Source: Nitrospirota bacterium (GTDB taxonomy: Bacteria; Nitrospirota; Nitrospiria; Nitrospirales; Nitrospiraceae). Taken from it: 64,000 bases of DNA. How positions within the stretch are numbered: position 1 is the first letter of the stretch; each line of letters begins with the position of its first letter. The position numbers and the translations under genes are program-made. Of the stretch, positions 53,353 through 61,353 are shown one piece after another. The notes below the pieces were generated by a model. It did not search any database and was not told the origin of the DNA. It saw only the letters and a program-made list of their open reading frames with translations. The stretch covers positions 310,001-374,000 of the forward strand of contig JAUXVD010000003.1 in assembly GCA_030684575.1 (NCBI GenBank). The letters are read 5' to 3'.

Positions 53353-53736
53353 CTAGAATTCGTCGATGGAGACCGGTCGGAGTAAATCGCGAACGGAGAG
53401 GATTCCCACCACCGATCCATCCTTGGTCACACCGAGGTGCCGCGTCTGGTGTCTATTCATCAGGTCTGCCGCTTCGGTGAGAGGGCAGCGCTCTTCGATC
53501 CCGACAATCGGGCTGCTCATGATGTCTTCGACGGGAATAAAGTAGGGGCCGCGGTCAGAGCCGACGACCTTTCTGACGATGTCCGATTCGGTGACAATGC
53601 CGATGACGCGGCCTTCATGAGAGATCAGCACGCTGCCAACATTGCAGGCCTTCATCAGCTTGGCCGCCTCGATCACCGAGGTGCCCGTATCGACGGTCAC
53701 GAGATCTTTCTTCATCAATTGTCCGACTGTGATCAT
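53353..53736 (-). CDS. Tandem CBS-domain protein
   Basis: A 127-residue soluble protein made of one Bateman module: CBS1 (about 5-60: VGQLMKKDLVTVDTGTSVIEAAKLM, then GSVLISHEGRVIGIVTESDI) and CBS2 (70-125: VEDIMSSPIVGIEERCPLTEAADLM, HLGVTKDGSVVGILSVRDL). Such stand-alone proteins bind adenine nucleotides and sense energy state. GGAGGA stands four bases before the ATG at 53736; the frame could start 12 bases earlier. Confidence 0.9.
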   Translation of the reverse strand: MITVGQLMKKDLVTVDTGTSVIEAAKLMKACNVGSVLISHEGRVIGIVTESDIVRKVVGSDRGPYFIPVEDIMSSPIVGIEERCPLTEAADLMNRHQTRHLGVTKDGSVVGILSVRDLLRPVSIDEF

Positions 53737-54267
53737 CTGTTCCTCCATTCAATGTAATTGTATTTTATTAAGATGATACTACCTGGTCTGCATAGCGCCC
53801 CAGTTAGAGGTGTATTACCGGTGCGTAAATTTCAGTCCTGCCATGGAAACCAGGCACTGTGCCTGCCGTGCTGGCGATCGCTCTGTTCCTTTCAGCCATC
53901 TTGAGACTGGTTGGGTCTATTATTGCAGCGCGAGGCTCGACGACACCTGCAACTATTCTTCATGTTGGAATTGAGCTTCCATGGACAGCTTCATGTCATT
54001 GAGCAGGAAGAGCCAACTTATAAGCTGTGGACGCAGATTGCCAAGACCTACCTAGTCCTGGAAGACGATCTGCCGACGGATCAGGAGAAGCGATCGTAGG
54101 CGTATCAGGAGGGGCGAAGGCAGTGCAACGCACACTAACACTTGGGAGCACAAGTTCAAGCCAGAAGCGGAACGGTTGTTGCGGAGTATCCTCAAGAGTG
54201 GACCTTCGGTGCCGTAATTCAGGCCAGCCATCCCCCCTCCTCTAGGCAGGCGGCAACGTGCGACCGA
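53737..54267. other. Intergenic region, possible decayed gene
   Basis: About 530 bases. A frame near 53911-54099 has coding-like composition (LHVIEQEEPTYKLWTQIAKTYLVL) but no start signal and no family I recognise. It may be a remnant. The right end is the 3' flank of ppk. Confidence 0.4.
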
Positions 54268-56355
54268 TCAGAGCCCATCCTGGTTCCAGGTTCCAGCCTG
54301 TTCGAGCATACGCTGTTGTGTGTCCAGCGGGGGCTCACCAAGCTGGGGAAGCACTCGTTCATACATGCCTTTCTCGTCCATTCGGCGCAGCTGTGCCGTG
54401 TCGCGCAGATGGGCGAATAGAATATCATCGCGAATGGCCCGGCGAAGGTGCGGGGCATTGACGGGGAACAGCACTTCTACCCGACCGTCCAGGTTTCTCG
54501 GCATCAGGTCGGCGCTGCCTAGCCATAACTCCTCCTCATGGCCCGCTCGAAAGAAGAAGATGCGGCTGTGTTCGAGAAAGCGGCCGACGATCGAGGTGAC
54601 GGTAATCCGTTCGCTCACGCCGCTGACTCCTGGCCGCAGGCTGCAGACACCCCGCACTTGCAAATCGACCGTCACTCCGGCTTGCGAGGCACGGTAGAGT
54701 GCCTGAATACAGGCCGGATCTGTGAGAGCATTGAGCTTGAAGGCGATATAGCCCGTTCCGCTGTCGCGATGGAAGGCGATCACCCGCTCGATTCGATCGA
54801 GTATCCTGGTACGCATTTCCTCCGGGGCAACAAGGAGACAGCGGTAATGGCTCTGTCCGGCATAGCCGGTTAACGAATTGAAGAGCATCGCCACATCGGA
54901 GGAGATCGCAGGGTTGCTGGTGAAGAGCGCCATGTCTGTATAGACCCTGGCCGTGGCGGGATTGTAGTTTCCCGTACTCAGGTGGACGTAGCGGGCAAGT
55001 CGGTCTCCTTCGCGCCGCACGACCAGACACATCTTGGCGTGCGTCTTGAGTCCGACGAGCCCATACACTACGTGGACTCCGGCCCGTTCGAGCTCCTTGG
55101 CCCAGAGAATGTTGTGCTCTTCGTCGAACCGCGCCTTGAGTTCGACCAGCGTGGCGACTTCCTTGCCGTTGGCCCGCGCCTCCATGAGGGCTTCGACCAC
55201 GGGAGAATCGGGACCGACGCGATACAACGTTTGCTTGATGGCCAAGACCTCGGGATCTCTCGCGGCTGCGCGCAGGAAATCCACGACCGGCAGGAAGCTG
55301 TCGTAGGGATGATAGAGCAGGATATCGCGTTGACGTATCGCCGAGAACATGTCGGATTGGGTTAGGATCGGGGAGATCTTCTGCGGCATCGGCGGATCTT
55401 TTAGATCGGGCCGGTCGAGCTTAGTCAGCTCGATCAGATCGGATAGGCCGAGCGGGCCGGAGACAGCGTTGAGCTGGTTGGCCGAGAGACGGAGGTTCTG
55501 TGCGAGGATTTCGCGGATTCGCTCCGGCATCTGGGCGCTGACTTCCAGCCGTACGGCCGATCCGAAGTGGCGTTGCCGCAGGCTTTCTTGAATCGCCAGT
55601 AGGAGATCGGCGGCTTCGTCGATTTCAAGGTCAGGATCTGCGTCGCGAGTAACGCGGAATGGATAGGCCTCCGCCACCTCGCACCCGGGAAATAAGAGAT
55701 CCAGGTTCGCGGCGATGACCTCTTCGATCCACACGAAGGTGCAGGGGACTTGGTTGGTGCCTTCTTGGTTGAAACACTGTTCGTACGGCATCCGGAGGAG
55801 GCGTGGAAACAGGCGCGGTACCTTCAGGCGTGCAAACCGCTCCCCGTGATCTACCTGTGTCACGACGATTGCGAGGTTCATACACAAATTGGAGATGTGG
55901 GGAAACGGATGAGCGGCGTCGAAAGCCAGCGGGGTGAGTGTCGGGAGGATCGTTTCTTGAAAATACTCGCGTAGGCGCCGCGCGTCGGAGGCCGGAATCT
56001 CCGCATAGGACAGCACCTGAATTCCGGCTTCTCGCAGGGCTAGCTGAAGGTCCTGCTCCCAACAATCCATCTGTTGTGCCAGCAGCGTCGCGAGGGCTTC
56101 TTGAATGGCCCGAACCTGCTCCTCTGGCGTGTGGCCGTCCGGCGGAGCCTCGACCGAGCCGGTTTGCATTTGCCAATACAAGCCAGACATGCGGATCATA
56201 AAGAACTCATCCAGGTTACTGCTAAAAATGGACAGGAACTTGAGCCGTTCGAGGAGGGGATGGCGGCAATCCAACGCTTCGCCGAGTACCCGTTCGTCGA
56301 AGCGAACCCAGCTCAGTTCGCGGTTGATATACAGGGAGGGATCTGTCAAATCCAT
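54268..56355 (-). CDS. ppk1: Polyphosphate kinase 1
   Basis: Makes long-chain polyphosphate from ATP, membrane-associated, 695 residues, normal family length. The start LYINRELSWVRFDERVL is the family N domain. Further on: LLYHPYDSF, RVGPDSPVVEALMEA, ELKARFDEEHNI and GLKTHAKMCLVVRRE; YVHLSTGNYNP carries a conserved His and RNLDGRVEVLFPV a second block of the PLD-like catalytic core. GGAGAGG stands about nine bases before the chosen ATG. A Pho-type repeat lies 105 bases upstream. Fits the CYTH-CHAD protein and the phosphate genes here. Confidence 0.95.
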   Translation of the reverse strand: MDLTDPSLYINRELSWVRFDERVLGEALDCRHPLLERLKFLSIFSSNLDEFFMIRMSGLYWQMQTGSVEAPPDGHTPEEQVRAIQEALATLLAQQMDCWEQDLQLALREAGIQVLSYAEIPASDARRLREYFQETILPTLTPLAFDAAHPFPHISNLCMNLAIVVTQVDHGERFARLKVPRLFPRLLRMPYEQCFNQEGTNQVPCTFVWIEEVIAANLDLLFPGCEVAEAYPFRVTRDADPDLEIDEAADLLLAIQESLRQRHFGSAVRLEVSAQMPERIREILAQNLRLSANQLNAVSGPLGLSDLIELTKLDRPDLKDPPMPQKISPILTQSDMFSAIRQRDILLYHPYDSFLPVVDFLRAAARDPEVLAIKQTLYRVGPDSPVVEALMEARANGKEVATLVELKARFDEEHNILWAKELERAGVHVVYGLVGLKTHAKMCLVVRREGDRLARYVHLSTGNYNPATARVYTDMALFTSNPAISSDVAMLFNSLTGYAGQSHYRCLLVAPEEMRTRILDRIERVIAFHRDSGTGYIAFKLNALTDPACIQALYRASQAGVTVDLQVRGVCSLRPGVSGVSERITVTSIVGRFLEHSRIFFFRAGHEEELWLGSADLMPRNLDGRVEVLFPVNAPHLRRAIRDDILFAHLRDTAQLRRMDEKGMYERVLPQLGEPPLDTQQRMLEQAGTWNQDGL

Positions 56356-56421
56356 TGCTCGTCGACCTCTCCTCACGAGGACTCGCATGGCAGTTTGCCG
56401 TCCAGTGGCCAGCTGGCCACT

Positions 56422-56477
56422 AGCATAGTCAGGTCTCGTCCATAGGCTCAAGGGCCTGAGGTTAACTTCGTGTAAAC
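56422..56477 (-). promoter_or_regulatory. Pho-box-like promoter of ppk
   Basis: On the minus strand GTTTAC (56477-56472) and GTTAAC (56466-56461), 11 bp apart, then 33 bp and TATGCT (56427-56422) as -10. Predicted leader of about 60 bases. Confidence 0.5.
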
Positions 56478-56514
56478 TTACCTACCAAGAATCAGGCCAC
56501 TCCCCACGACATCC

Positions 56515-56560
56515 GTTAACAGAATCCTAACTGGTATCGTATCGCCTTCCTCAGTATCTT
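56515..56560 (+). promoter_or_regulatory. Pho-box-like promoter of the frameshifted PEP-CTERM gene
   Basis: GTTAAC (56515) and CCTAAC (56526), 11 bp apart, then 23 bp and TATCTT (56555-56560). The ATG is at 56605 with GGGAGGTGG before it. Confidence 0.5.
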
Positions 56561-56604
56561 CACCCCACTGAGGTGTGCTTATTTCATGATGGGAGGTGGT
56601 GGTT

Positions 56605-57367
56605 ATGAAGTGGACGACTTGTGCCTGGACCTTCGCAGTCTGTCTGTGGGCCATCCTAACTCATGCCGCCGTTCTCGATCCCTGGCCTTCACGCGCTGGG
56701 GACGCTGAACGCGTCTGATGCCATCTCCACCAACACCGACACGTTGCAACTTACGGGTGGAACGTCCTACACCGGCGTGCTTGATCCGGTTTCCGGTGCA
56801 AGCAACTTCGCGTTCGATGACATTACCGGCACGAGCCTGTCGATCTTCGCAACCCGCACCTTGGGCTTGCTCTCAAGAGGAAATATCGCATTCACCGGAA
56901 CGATCGACCTGCTCGGAAGTGGCGGATTGGACATGGTGGGGTCAGATTCCATGACACTGGCTAACGTAAATGCGCTGGGCGATGGACAGACTGTGTCGCT
57001 TACGGCCAATCAGATCAATCTTGGCGGAACAGTGAATTCCGGCAGCCGGGCTCTTAGCGTCAGCGCAGTGGAACCGATTAACCTGTCCGGAGACATCGGG
57101 AGCGGAGTCATTAGCCTGTCAGGCAGGGAAGGTTTGGTCCTTTCAACAGGAGCAGGAGCGACTAAGGGAACGGTAGTCTTGGGCTCGGGGCTGGTCACTC
57201 TGACCGGCGGGAGCACCTCGGGGCAGATCGTCATTTCCTCCACCACGGGCCAGATTGTGGGCTCTCCGGGTGTGACCGTCGTTGCCCCAGTTCCGGTACC
57301 TGCGGCATCTCTCTTATTCGCCACCGGGATTGCGGTGCTTGGGGTCGTGAAGCGGCAAAGAAGTTAG
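56605..57367 (+). CDS. PEP-CTERM (VPVP) protein, frameshifted in signal peptide
   Basis: The expected start (ATG 56605, behind GGGAGGTGG) encodes a signal peptide, KWTTCAWTFAVCLWAILTHA, then runs out of frame. The rest is open in another frame from about 56660: FSIPGLHALGTLNASD, a Ser/Gly/Thr-rich body of repeated short strands, and a VPVPAASLLFATGIAVLG helix ending KRQRS. Removing one base in GCCGCCG (56655-56662) would join the frames to give THAAFSIPG, a natural cleavage site. So it is a young pseudogene, a phase-variable gene or a sequencing error. Without the fix, translation could only begin at 56663, without a signal. Confidence 0.7.
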
Positions 57368-57491
57368 TCTCAAGGCTCTCATCTCAGCCATACGTGAAGG
57401 TAGTACCTGCTAGTTCCTGACATGCACGTATGACGCGCCCCATTCAATGCAGGCTTGCACTCCAATACTTCGTTGTGTACGGACGCGTTGT

Positions 57492-57516
57492 CATTTGGTG
57501 CAGTGCATTCCAAATG
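57492..57516 (+). terminator. Probable terminator of the PEP-CTERM gene
   Basis: CATTTGG (57492-57498) and CCAAATG (57510-57516) form a 7-bp stem over 11 bases, followed by AGAATGTTTTGTTTT, a T-rich tract. Confidence 0.5.
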
Positions 57517-57562
57517 AGAATGTTTTGTTTTCATAGAAGGGTCAGAAGTAGAGGGGCAGGGG

Positions 57563-58129
57563 TTAGAATAAATCGAACTGAATGGGGCTGGCTGGTGGGC
57601 TTTCTCCGGCGGCATTGTAGGCCGTCACTGTAAGATCGTATCGCTCACCGATCGGCAGGTCTATTGTAAGCCGGGGCTCGGAGCCTGCATCGATTGTCTG
57701 CCGGACCGAGGTGGACAGGGCGGTGATGTACGCTCTGTATCCAGCCGCATTGCCAGATGAGGAAGGGCTCCACATGAACGTTACGGTTCTTGTCGGGGAC
57801 CTGTTTCCCAATCCAAACGGTTGAGCTGCAGGTCCATTCACCGGCGTATCGCGCTGAGATCCTCCTCCGATTGTTTCATTAGAAGCTGGAGCCTTATCTG
57901 CTGGAACTGGCACATTCACCGGATCGACCGTATCCCCAGATGTCGAAGGCGTGAGCGGGCTGTCGTTTTCCCCGATCGGTTGTTGTGGCGTCTGTGATAC
58001 GGAAGGATGTGAAAGGATCGTCCCTTGTGAGCCCGTGGCAGGATCTTGAAAGTCGCCACAGGAGGCTAGCAGCAGACATGAGCAGCTGATCCAGAGCAAT
58101 GTCGATATCGATGAGCGTCGGTGCATCAA
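57563..58129 (-). CDS. Lipoprotein with fibronectin type III-like domain
   Basis: A 188-residue lipoprotein: signal with lipobox LLASC (Cys near 24), a Ser/Thr/Pro-rich linker (SQTPQQPIGENDSPLTPSTSG) and a C-terminal domain of about 90 residues with FMWSPSSSGNAAGYRAYI and YDLTVTAYNAAGESPPA, the usual fibronectin type III strands. Lies convergent to the PEP-CTERM gene. Likely surface or periplasmic, perhaps polymer-binding. Confidence 0.75.
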   Translation of the reverse strand: MMHRRSSISTLLWISCSCLLLASCGDFQDPATGSQGTILSHPSVSQTPQQPIGENDSPLTPSTSGDTVDPVNVPVPADKAPASNETIGGGSQRDTPVNGPAAQPFGLGNRSPTRTVTFMWSPSSSGNAAGYRAYITALSTSVRQTIDAGSEPRLTIDLPIGERYDLTVTAYNAAGESPPASPIQFDLF

Positions 58130-58223
58130 TCGTACTGAAAGACTGGAGGATGGTGCGGAAAGGTCATACGCATCGTGTATCGGCAGAATAGACGACCAAC
58201 GATTACAGGTTTCTCGGAGTTCC

Positions 58224-58279
58224 TGTAACCGAACTGTTAAATATCCTGTACTGGTCCAGGCAACGACAACGGCGATAGG
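58224..58279 (+). promoter_or_regulatory. Possible Pho-box-like repeat
   Basis: CTGTAAC (58223-58229) and CTGTTAA (58234-58240) are 11 bp apart and a CCTGTAC follows near 58245; the CTGT register matches PhoB boxes better than the others here. GATAGG (58274-58279) could be the -10. It may serve the lipoprotein gene (minus) or the small membrane peptide (plus). Confidence 0.35.
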
Positions 58280-58473
58280 CCTGCCTTCGGTATCGATCGT
58301 TTACACGACCTTGAGCCCGCTGAAATCCATTGGTGACACCGTATGGATAGTCTCAGAGAATCAGACCGTGAGGTGTGCTGAATCCTGTTCCGGATTCCAC
58401 CGGCTATGCCATAAACCGACAGCAGACAATGTCAGGGCGAACGGGCGTTGAATAAAAGGGGAGGTAAGTCCAC

Positions 58474-58608
58474 ATGTTTACCGAAGTGCGGGGAGCCTTC
58501 TTCTTGTTCGTCTCTCTCGTCTTTTTCCTGATGATTGTCAGCCTGCTTGGGTTGGGAGCCGTGATGAGACCAGTCCGGTGGAGTGAGCGACAGAAGCCAG
58601 CAAGTTGA
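58474..58608 (+). CDS. 44-residue membrane peptide
   Basis: A single-helix peptide: short start MFTEVRG, then AFFLFVSLVFFLMIVSLLG (about 8-30) and a basic tail RPVRWSERQK. GGGGAGG stands nine bases before the ATG. Such peptides often modulate a membrane enzyme. Below the size usually annotated; unrecognised. Confidence 0.5.
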   Translation: MFTEVRGAFFLFVSLVFFLMIVSLLGLGAVMRPVRWSERQKPAS

Positions 58609-58806
58609 GCGTGCTCGCGACAACGTGTGCCCTCAGTTCTCTGTGTCGAGCCGCCTCGTCCTCCTTCCCCAACGGTACGTGCGTCTCTCGCAAGTCATTG
58701 ACGCCCCAGGCCATTCGGATCGCGAAATACAATCGTAACAGTGGTTTGCCATACTTTCTGAAGAATCAATGAGACGGAATGTGAGCGAGCGGAGAAGGAG
58801 GTGCCC

Positions 58807-59277
58807 GTGAAAGACAACATTGTGATGATGGCCGAGCAGAAGACGATTGCTATCGTGGCGCATGACAATAAGAAGCAGGATCTGCTGGCCTGGGCCACGT
58901 TCAATCGTGAGGCGCTCGCGGGCCATCACCTCATTGCGACCGGGACGACCGGAAAACTGCTCGCGACGGAACTGGGCCTGCCGGTGATTCGGCTCCAAAG
59001 CGGACCGTTGGGAGGGGATCAGCAGATCGGAGCCAAGATCAGTGAAGGCGAGATCGACGTCTTGATCTTTTTCTGGGACCCGCTGGAACCGCACCCGCAT
59101 GACCCTGACGTGAAAGCGCTGTTGCGGATTGCCGTGGTGTGGAATATTCCCATCGCCTGCAACCGGGCGTCGGCGGACTTTCTGATCTCATCTTCTCTCA
59201 TGCCGCAAGAATATCAGCGCCTCGTCCCGGACTATGACGGTCATCGCAATCGGCCTGTCCATCTGGATGCGGCGTAG
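58807..59277 (+). CDS. mgsA: Methylglyoxal synthase
   Basis: Converts dihydroxyacetone phosphate to methylglyoxal and free phosphate; cytoplasmic, 156 residues. All signature blocks are present: [34 protein letters not shown] with the catalytic Asp, and [24 protein letters not shown] start at 58807 is chosen since AAGGAGG ends five bases before it; GTG at 58801 overlaps the ribosome binding site. The enzyme is inhibited by phosphate in well-studied bacteria and frees phosphate from sugar phosphates, which suits its place among phosphate-starvation genes. Confidence 0.93.
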   Translation: MKDNIVMMAEQKTIAIVAHDNKKQDLLAWATFNREALAGHHLIATGTTGKLLATELGLPVIRLQSGPLGGDQQIGAKISEGEIDVLIFFWDPLEPHPHDPDVKALLRIAVVWNIPIACNRASADFLISSSLMPQEYQRLVPDYDGHRNRPVHLDAA

Positions 59278-59298
59278 CCTAACAACAGAATGTTCAGT

Positions 59299-59359
59299 AT
59301 TTACCGCATGCTAGCCGTGAATTTACCTCCCTGTAACGTGGGTCGGCGAAGCTTATAGC
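59299..59359 (+). promoter_or_regulatory. Pho-box-like promoter of the membrane protein gene
   Basis: ATTTAC (59299), a weak GCTAGC (59310), ATTTAC (59321) and TGTAAC (59332), 11-bp steps; then 16 bp and TATAGC (59354-59359). The ATG is at 59435. Confidence 0.5.
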
Positions 59360-59434
59360 AGGCGCCACGAACGACAAGAGTCATTGGCGACACCGGTCGG
59401 CTGGTTGCCCGGTTTTCTCAATTGAAAGGACGGC

Positions 59435-60385
59435 ATGTACAAAGGAAAGTTGTCGACGTTGCAGGAATTTATGAGCGAGGTCAGCGCCCTGGCGTTTCAT
59501 GCTGTGATTGTGGCGCTTAGCGCTGGGATTGCCTGGTCGCTGCCGAGCATTGCCCGGCAATTTCTTATATTCTGGTCGCGTGTCGAACAGGAGAAAGTTC
59601 TGCTGCTGACCATTGAGGTGGGCGTGGCGCTGGTGCTCATCGTGATTTCCAATTACCTGTGGCGCGCGCATCAAGACCGCCGGCAGGCCGTGATGGCAAG
59701 GGGCGCGGGACTGGTCTCATTTTTTCCGTTGCACGATCCTGGGGCTGGCAAAACCATCCGTGACCTGAAACAGCAGCAAAGCTTGGGTCGCACAGTCCTC
59801 GCTATCGGGGTGACCGGCCATGGCACGGTCGTGGGCGATAAGGCTGAGATGCACGTCTTGTTGGAAACCTGTCTCGAAGCGAAATTGATTCTCTTGAATC
59901 CCTTCTCGGAAGAAGCGGCCCGGCGAGCCCAATCGCTCTCGCATCCGGACATTTCTCCGAATCGATTCCGGCAGGAACTGCAAGAGACGATTGCCCTGAT
60001 CAAGCGCTTTCGCGCCAGCGGAAAGGTCATCCGGTTGAAGCTCTACTCCGACCGACCGCATCTGAGAATGGTCATCCTCGGCGACTATCTCTGGCTCCAG
60101 CATTACCACACGGGGCTCGATGTCCGCTGGATGCCCGAATATGTCTTTCAGCACAACCTCGACCATCACGGGCTCTATACGCTCTTTTATCAGTACTTCA
60201 CGAAACGATGGGAGAACCAGGAGATTCCCGAATACGATTTTCAGACGGACGAATTGGTCTATCGGGCGAGAAACGGCAGCGAGTTACGCAGAGAATCGTT
60301 CGGGCTCGGAGATTCAGCCGACTTGATGGCCACGGCAGCGGCGTTGGCTGAGCCAAGTCTGGCGGTAGCTCAAGCCGGAATCTAA
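59435..60385 (+). CDS. Membrane-anchored protein of unknown function
   Basis: 316 residues. Two membrane helices near the N terminus (about 18-45 and 58-78), then a cytoplasmic domain of about 235 residues. The latter has an ordered alpha/beta character (TVLAIGVTGHGTVVGDKAEM, VIRLKLYSDRPHLRMVILGDYLWLQ, LDVRWMPEYVFQ) that recalls phospholipase-D-like folds, but the HKD motif itself is absent. AAGGACGG precedes the ATG. Stands alone behind a Pho-type repeat. Role unknown. Confidence 0.6.
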   Translation: MYKGKLSTLQEFMSEVSALAFHAVIVALSAGIAWSLPSIARQFLIFWSRVEQEKVLLLTIEVGVALVLIVISNYLWRAHQDRRQAVMARGAGLVSFFPLHDPGAGKTIRDLKQQQSLGRTVLAIGVTGHGTVVGDKAEMHVLLETCLEAKLILLNPFSEEAARRAQSLSHPDISPNRFRQELQETIALIKRFRASGKVIRLKLYSDRPHLRMVILGDYLWLQHYHTGLDVRWMPEYVFQHNLDHHGLYTLFYQYFTKRWENQEIPEYDFQTDELVYRARNGSELRRESFGLGDSADLMATAAALAEPSLAVAQAGI

Positions 60386-60512
60386 TGCGCGGGCTATGAA
60401 TTCGCGCCTGGCATCGGTGAGACGTGAATCGCCACATGTGAGGGGTTGCTGAATCGATCCCTCGGCAGTCCTACGCTACGGTCCATGTTTCACCGTTCAC
60501 GTCTTATCTTCG

Positions 60513-60995
60513 TCAGTGCCCGCCCATCGGGAAGAACGACACGGCGATCGAGATGGTGATCAGCACGATGATGATCCACTCGAGCACTTCCATGCGGCGG
60601 GTGGTCGCCCGGTCCGACATCTTCCCGTAGATGCTTTCCAACGCCTCCAGCTTGCGCAGAATGCTCGCATCCCAGGCTTCCAAGTGGAACCGTTGGGGCG
60701 CGAGGCGGTAGACGCGAGCCAGGTACTGGTCGCCTAAGAGCTTCAAGGTATTCGTCACCCGCTCGAAGAGGAGCGCGCCATCGACTTGCAGTTGCGCGAT
60801 ATGCGTGGTGTCCTTGTCGTGCGAACCGGGGGGGGGAGCAGGCGAGGCTTTCGCGCGAGCGCGGCGTACCCTTCGTTCAGCGCTGTGTGATTGAGATCGT
60901 GGGTGAAGGTGCAGACATTGGAGGTTCTTGTGCAGACGAAGTTCGTCGCATTCCGATGGGATATACTTGTGGTTCTCCCGGTATGGATCGAACAA
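60513..60995 (-). pseudogene. C-terminal remnant of RMD1/YagE (DUF155) protein
   Basis: Residues in the last 90 codons match the end of DUF155 proteins: LKLLGDQYLARVYRLAPQRFHL, SILRKLEALESIYGKMSDRAT and the membrane helix VLEWIIIVLITISIAVSFFP. The first part of the frame (60830-60995) is not family-like and the domain's N-terminal two thirds are missing. A run of nine G near 60829-60837 marks the likely break. A degraded gene. Confidence 0.6.
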
Positions 60996-61120
60996 CTACC
61001 GCCATCGACACTGTTCCTGAAATCTGCTCTGCTCTGGTGTGTTCCGCGCTTGCCTCTTTCCTCGGCTCACCCCATCCCATAGTGCTTGACACGATGCCAT
61101 CGTGTGCAACTGCATGATTT
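60996..61120. other. Intergenic region
   Basis: No gene seen. It leads into the Pho-type array that starts at 61121. Confidence 0.4.
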
Positions 61121-61186
61121 CTTAACATTACCGTTACGAGTTCTTTAGAACAAACTGATCGAGACGTAACGGTTTGCGGTGATACT
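61121..61186 (+). promoter_or_regulatory. Pho-box-like promoter of the PhoX-like gene
   Basis: Five units at 11-bp steps: CTTAAC (61121), CGTTAC (61132), CTTTAG (61143), ACTGAT (61154) and CGTAAC (61165), then 10 bp and GATACT (61181-61186). Same geometry as the array at 20408. Confidence 0.65.
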
Positions 61187-61353
61187 GCTTACCGTGGGAT
61201 TGCCGAGAGCTGGGAGGCAAGAAGGAGACTGCAGCTTCTTGATGCTGTGCGGTTCCCGGCAGAAAAAGGGCATCAGGACAGTATGTGATCCTGCATGTCT
61301 CTCAGTCTGCGACCGTCCGTAGCCGTTCATACATTTAATAGGAGGAGGGCGGA

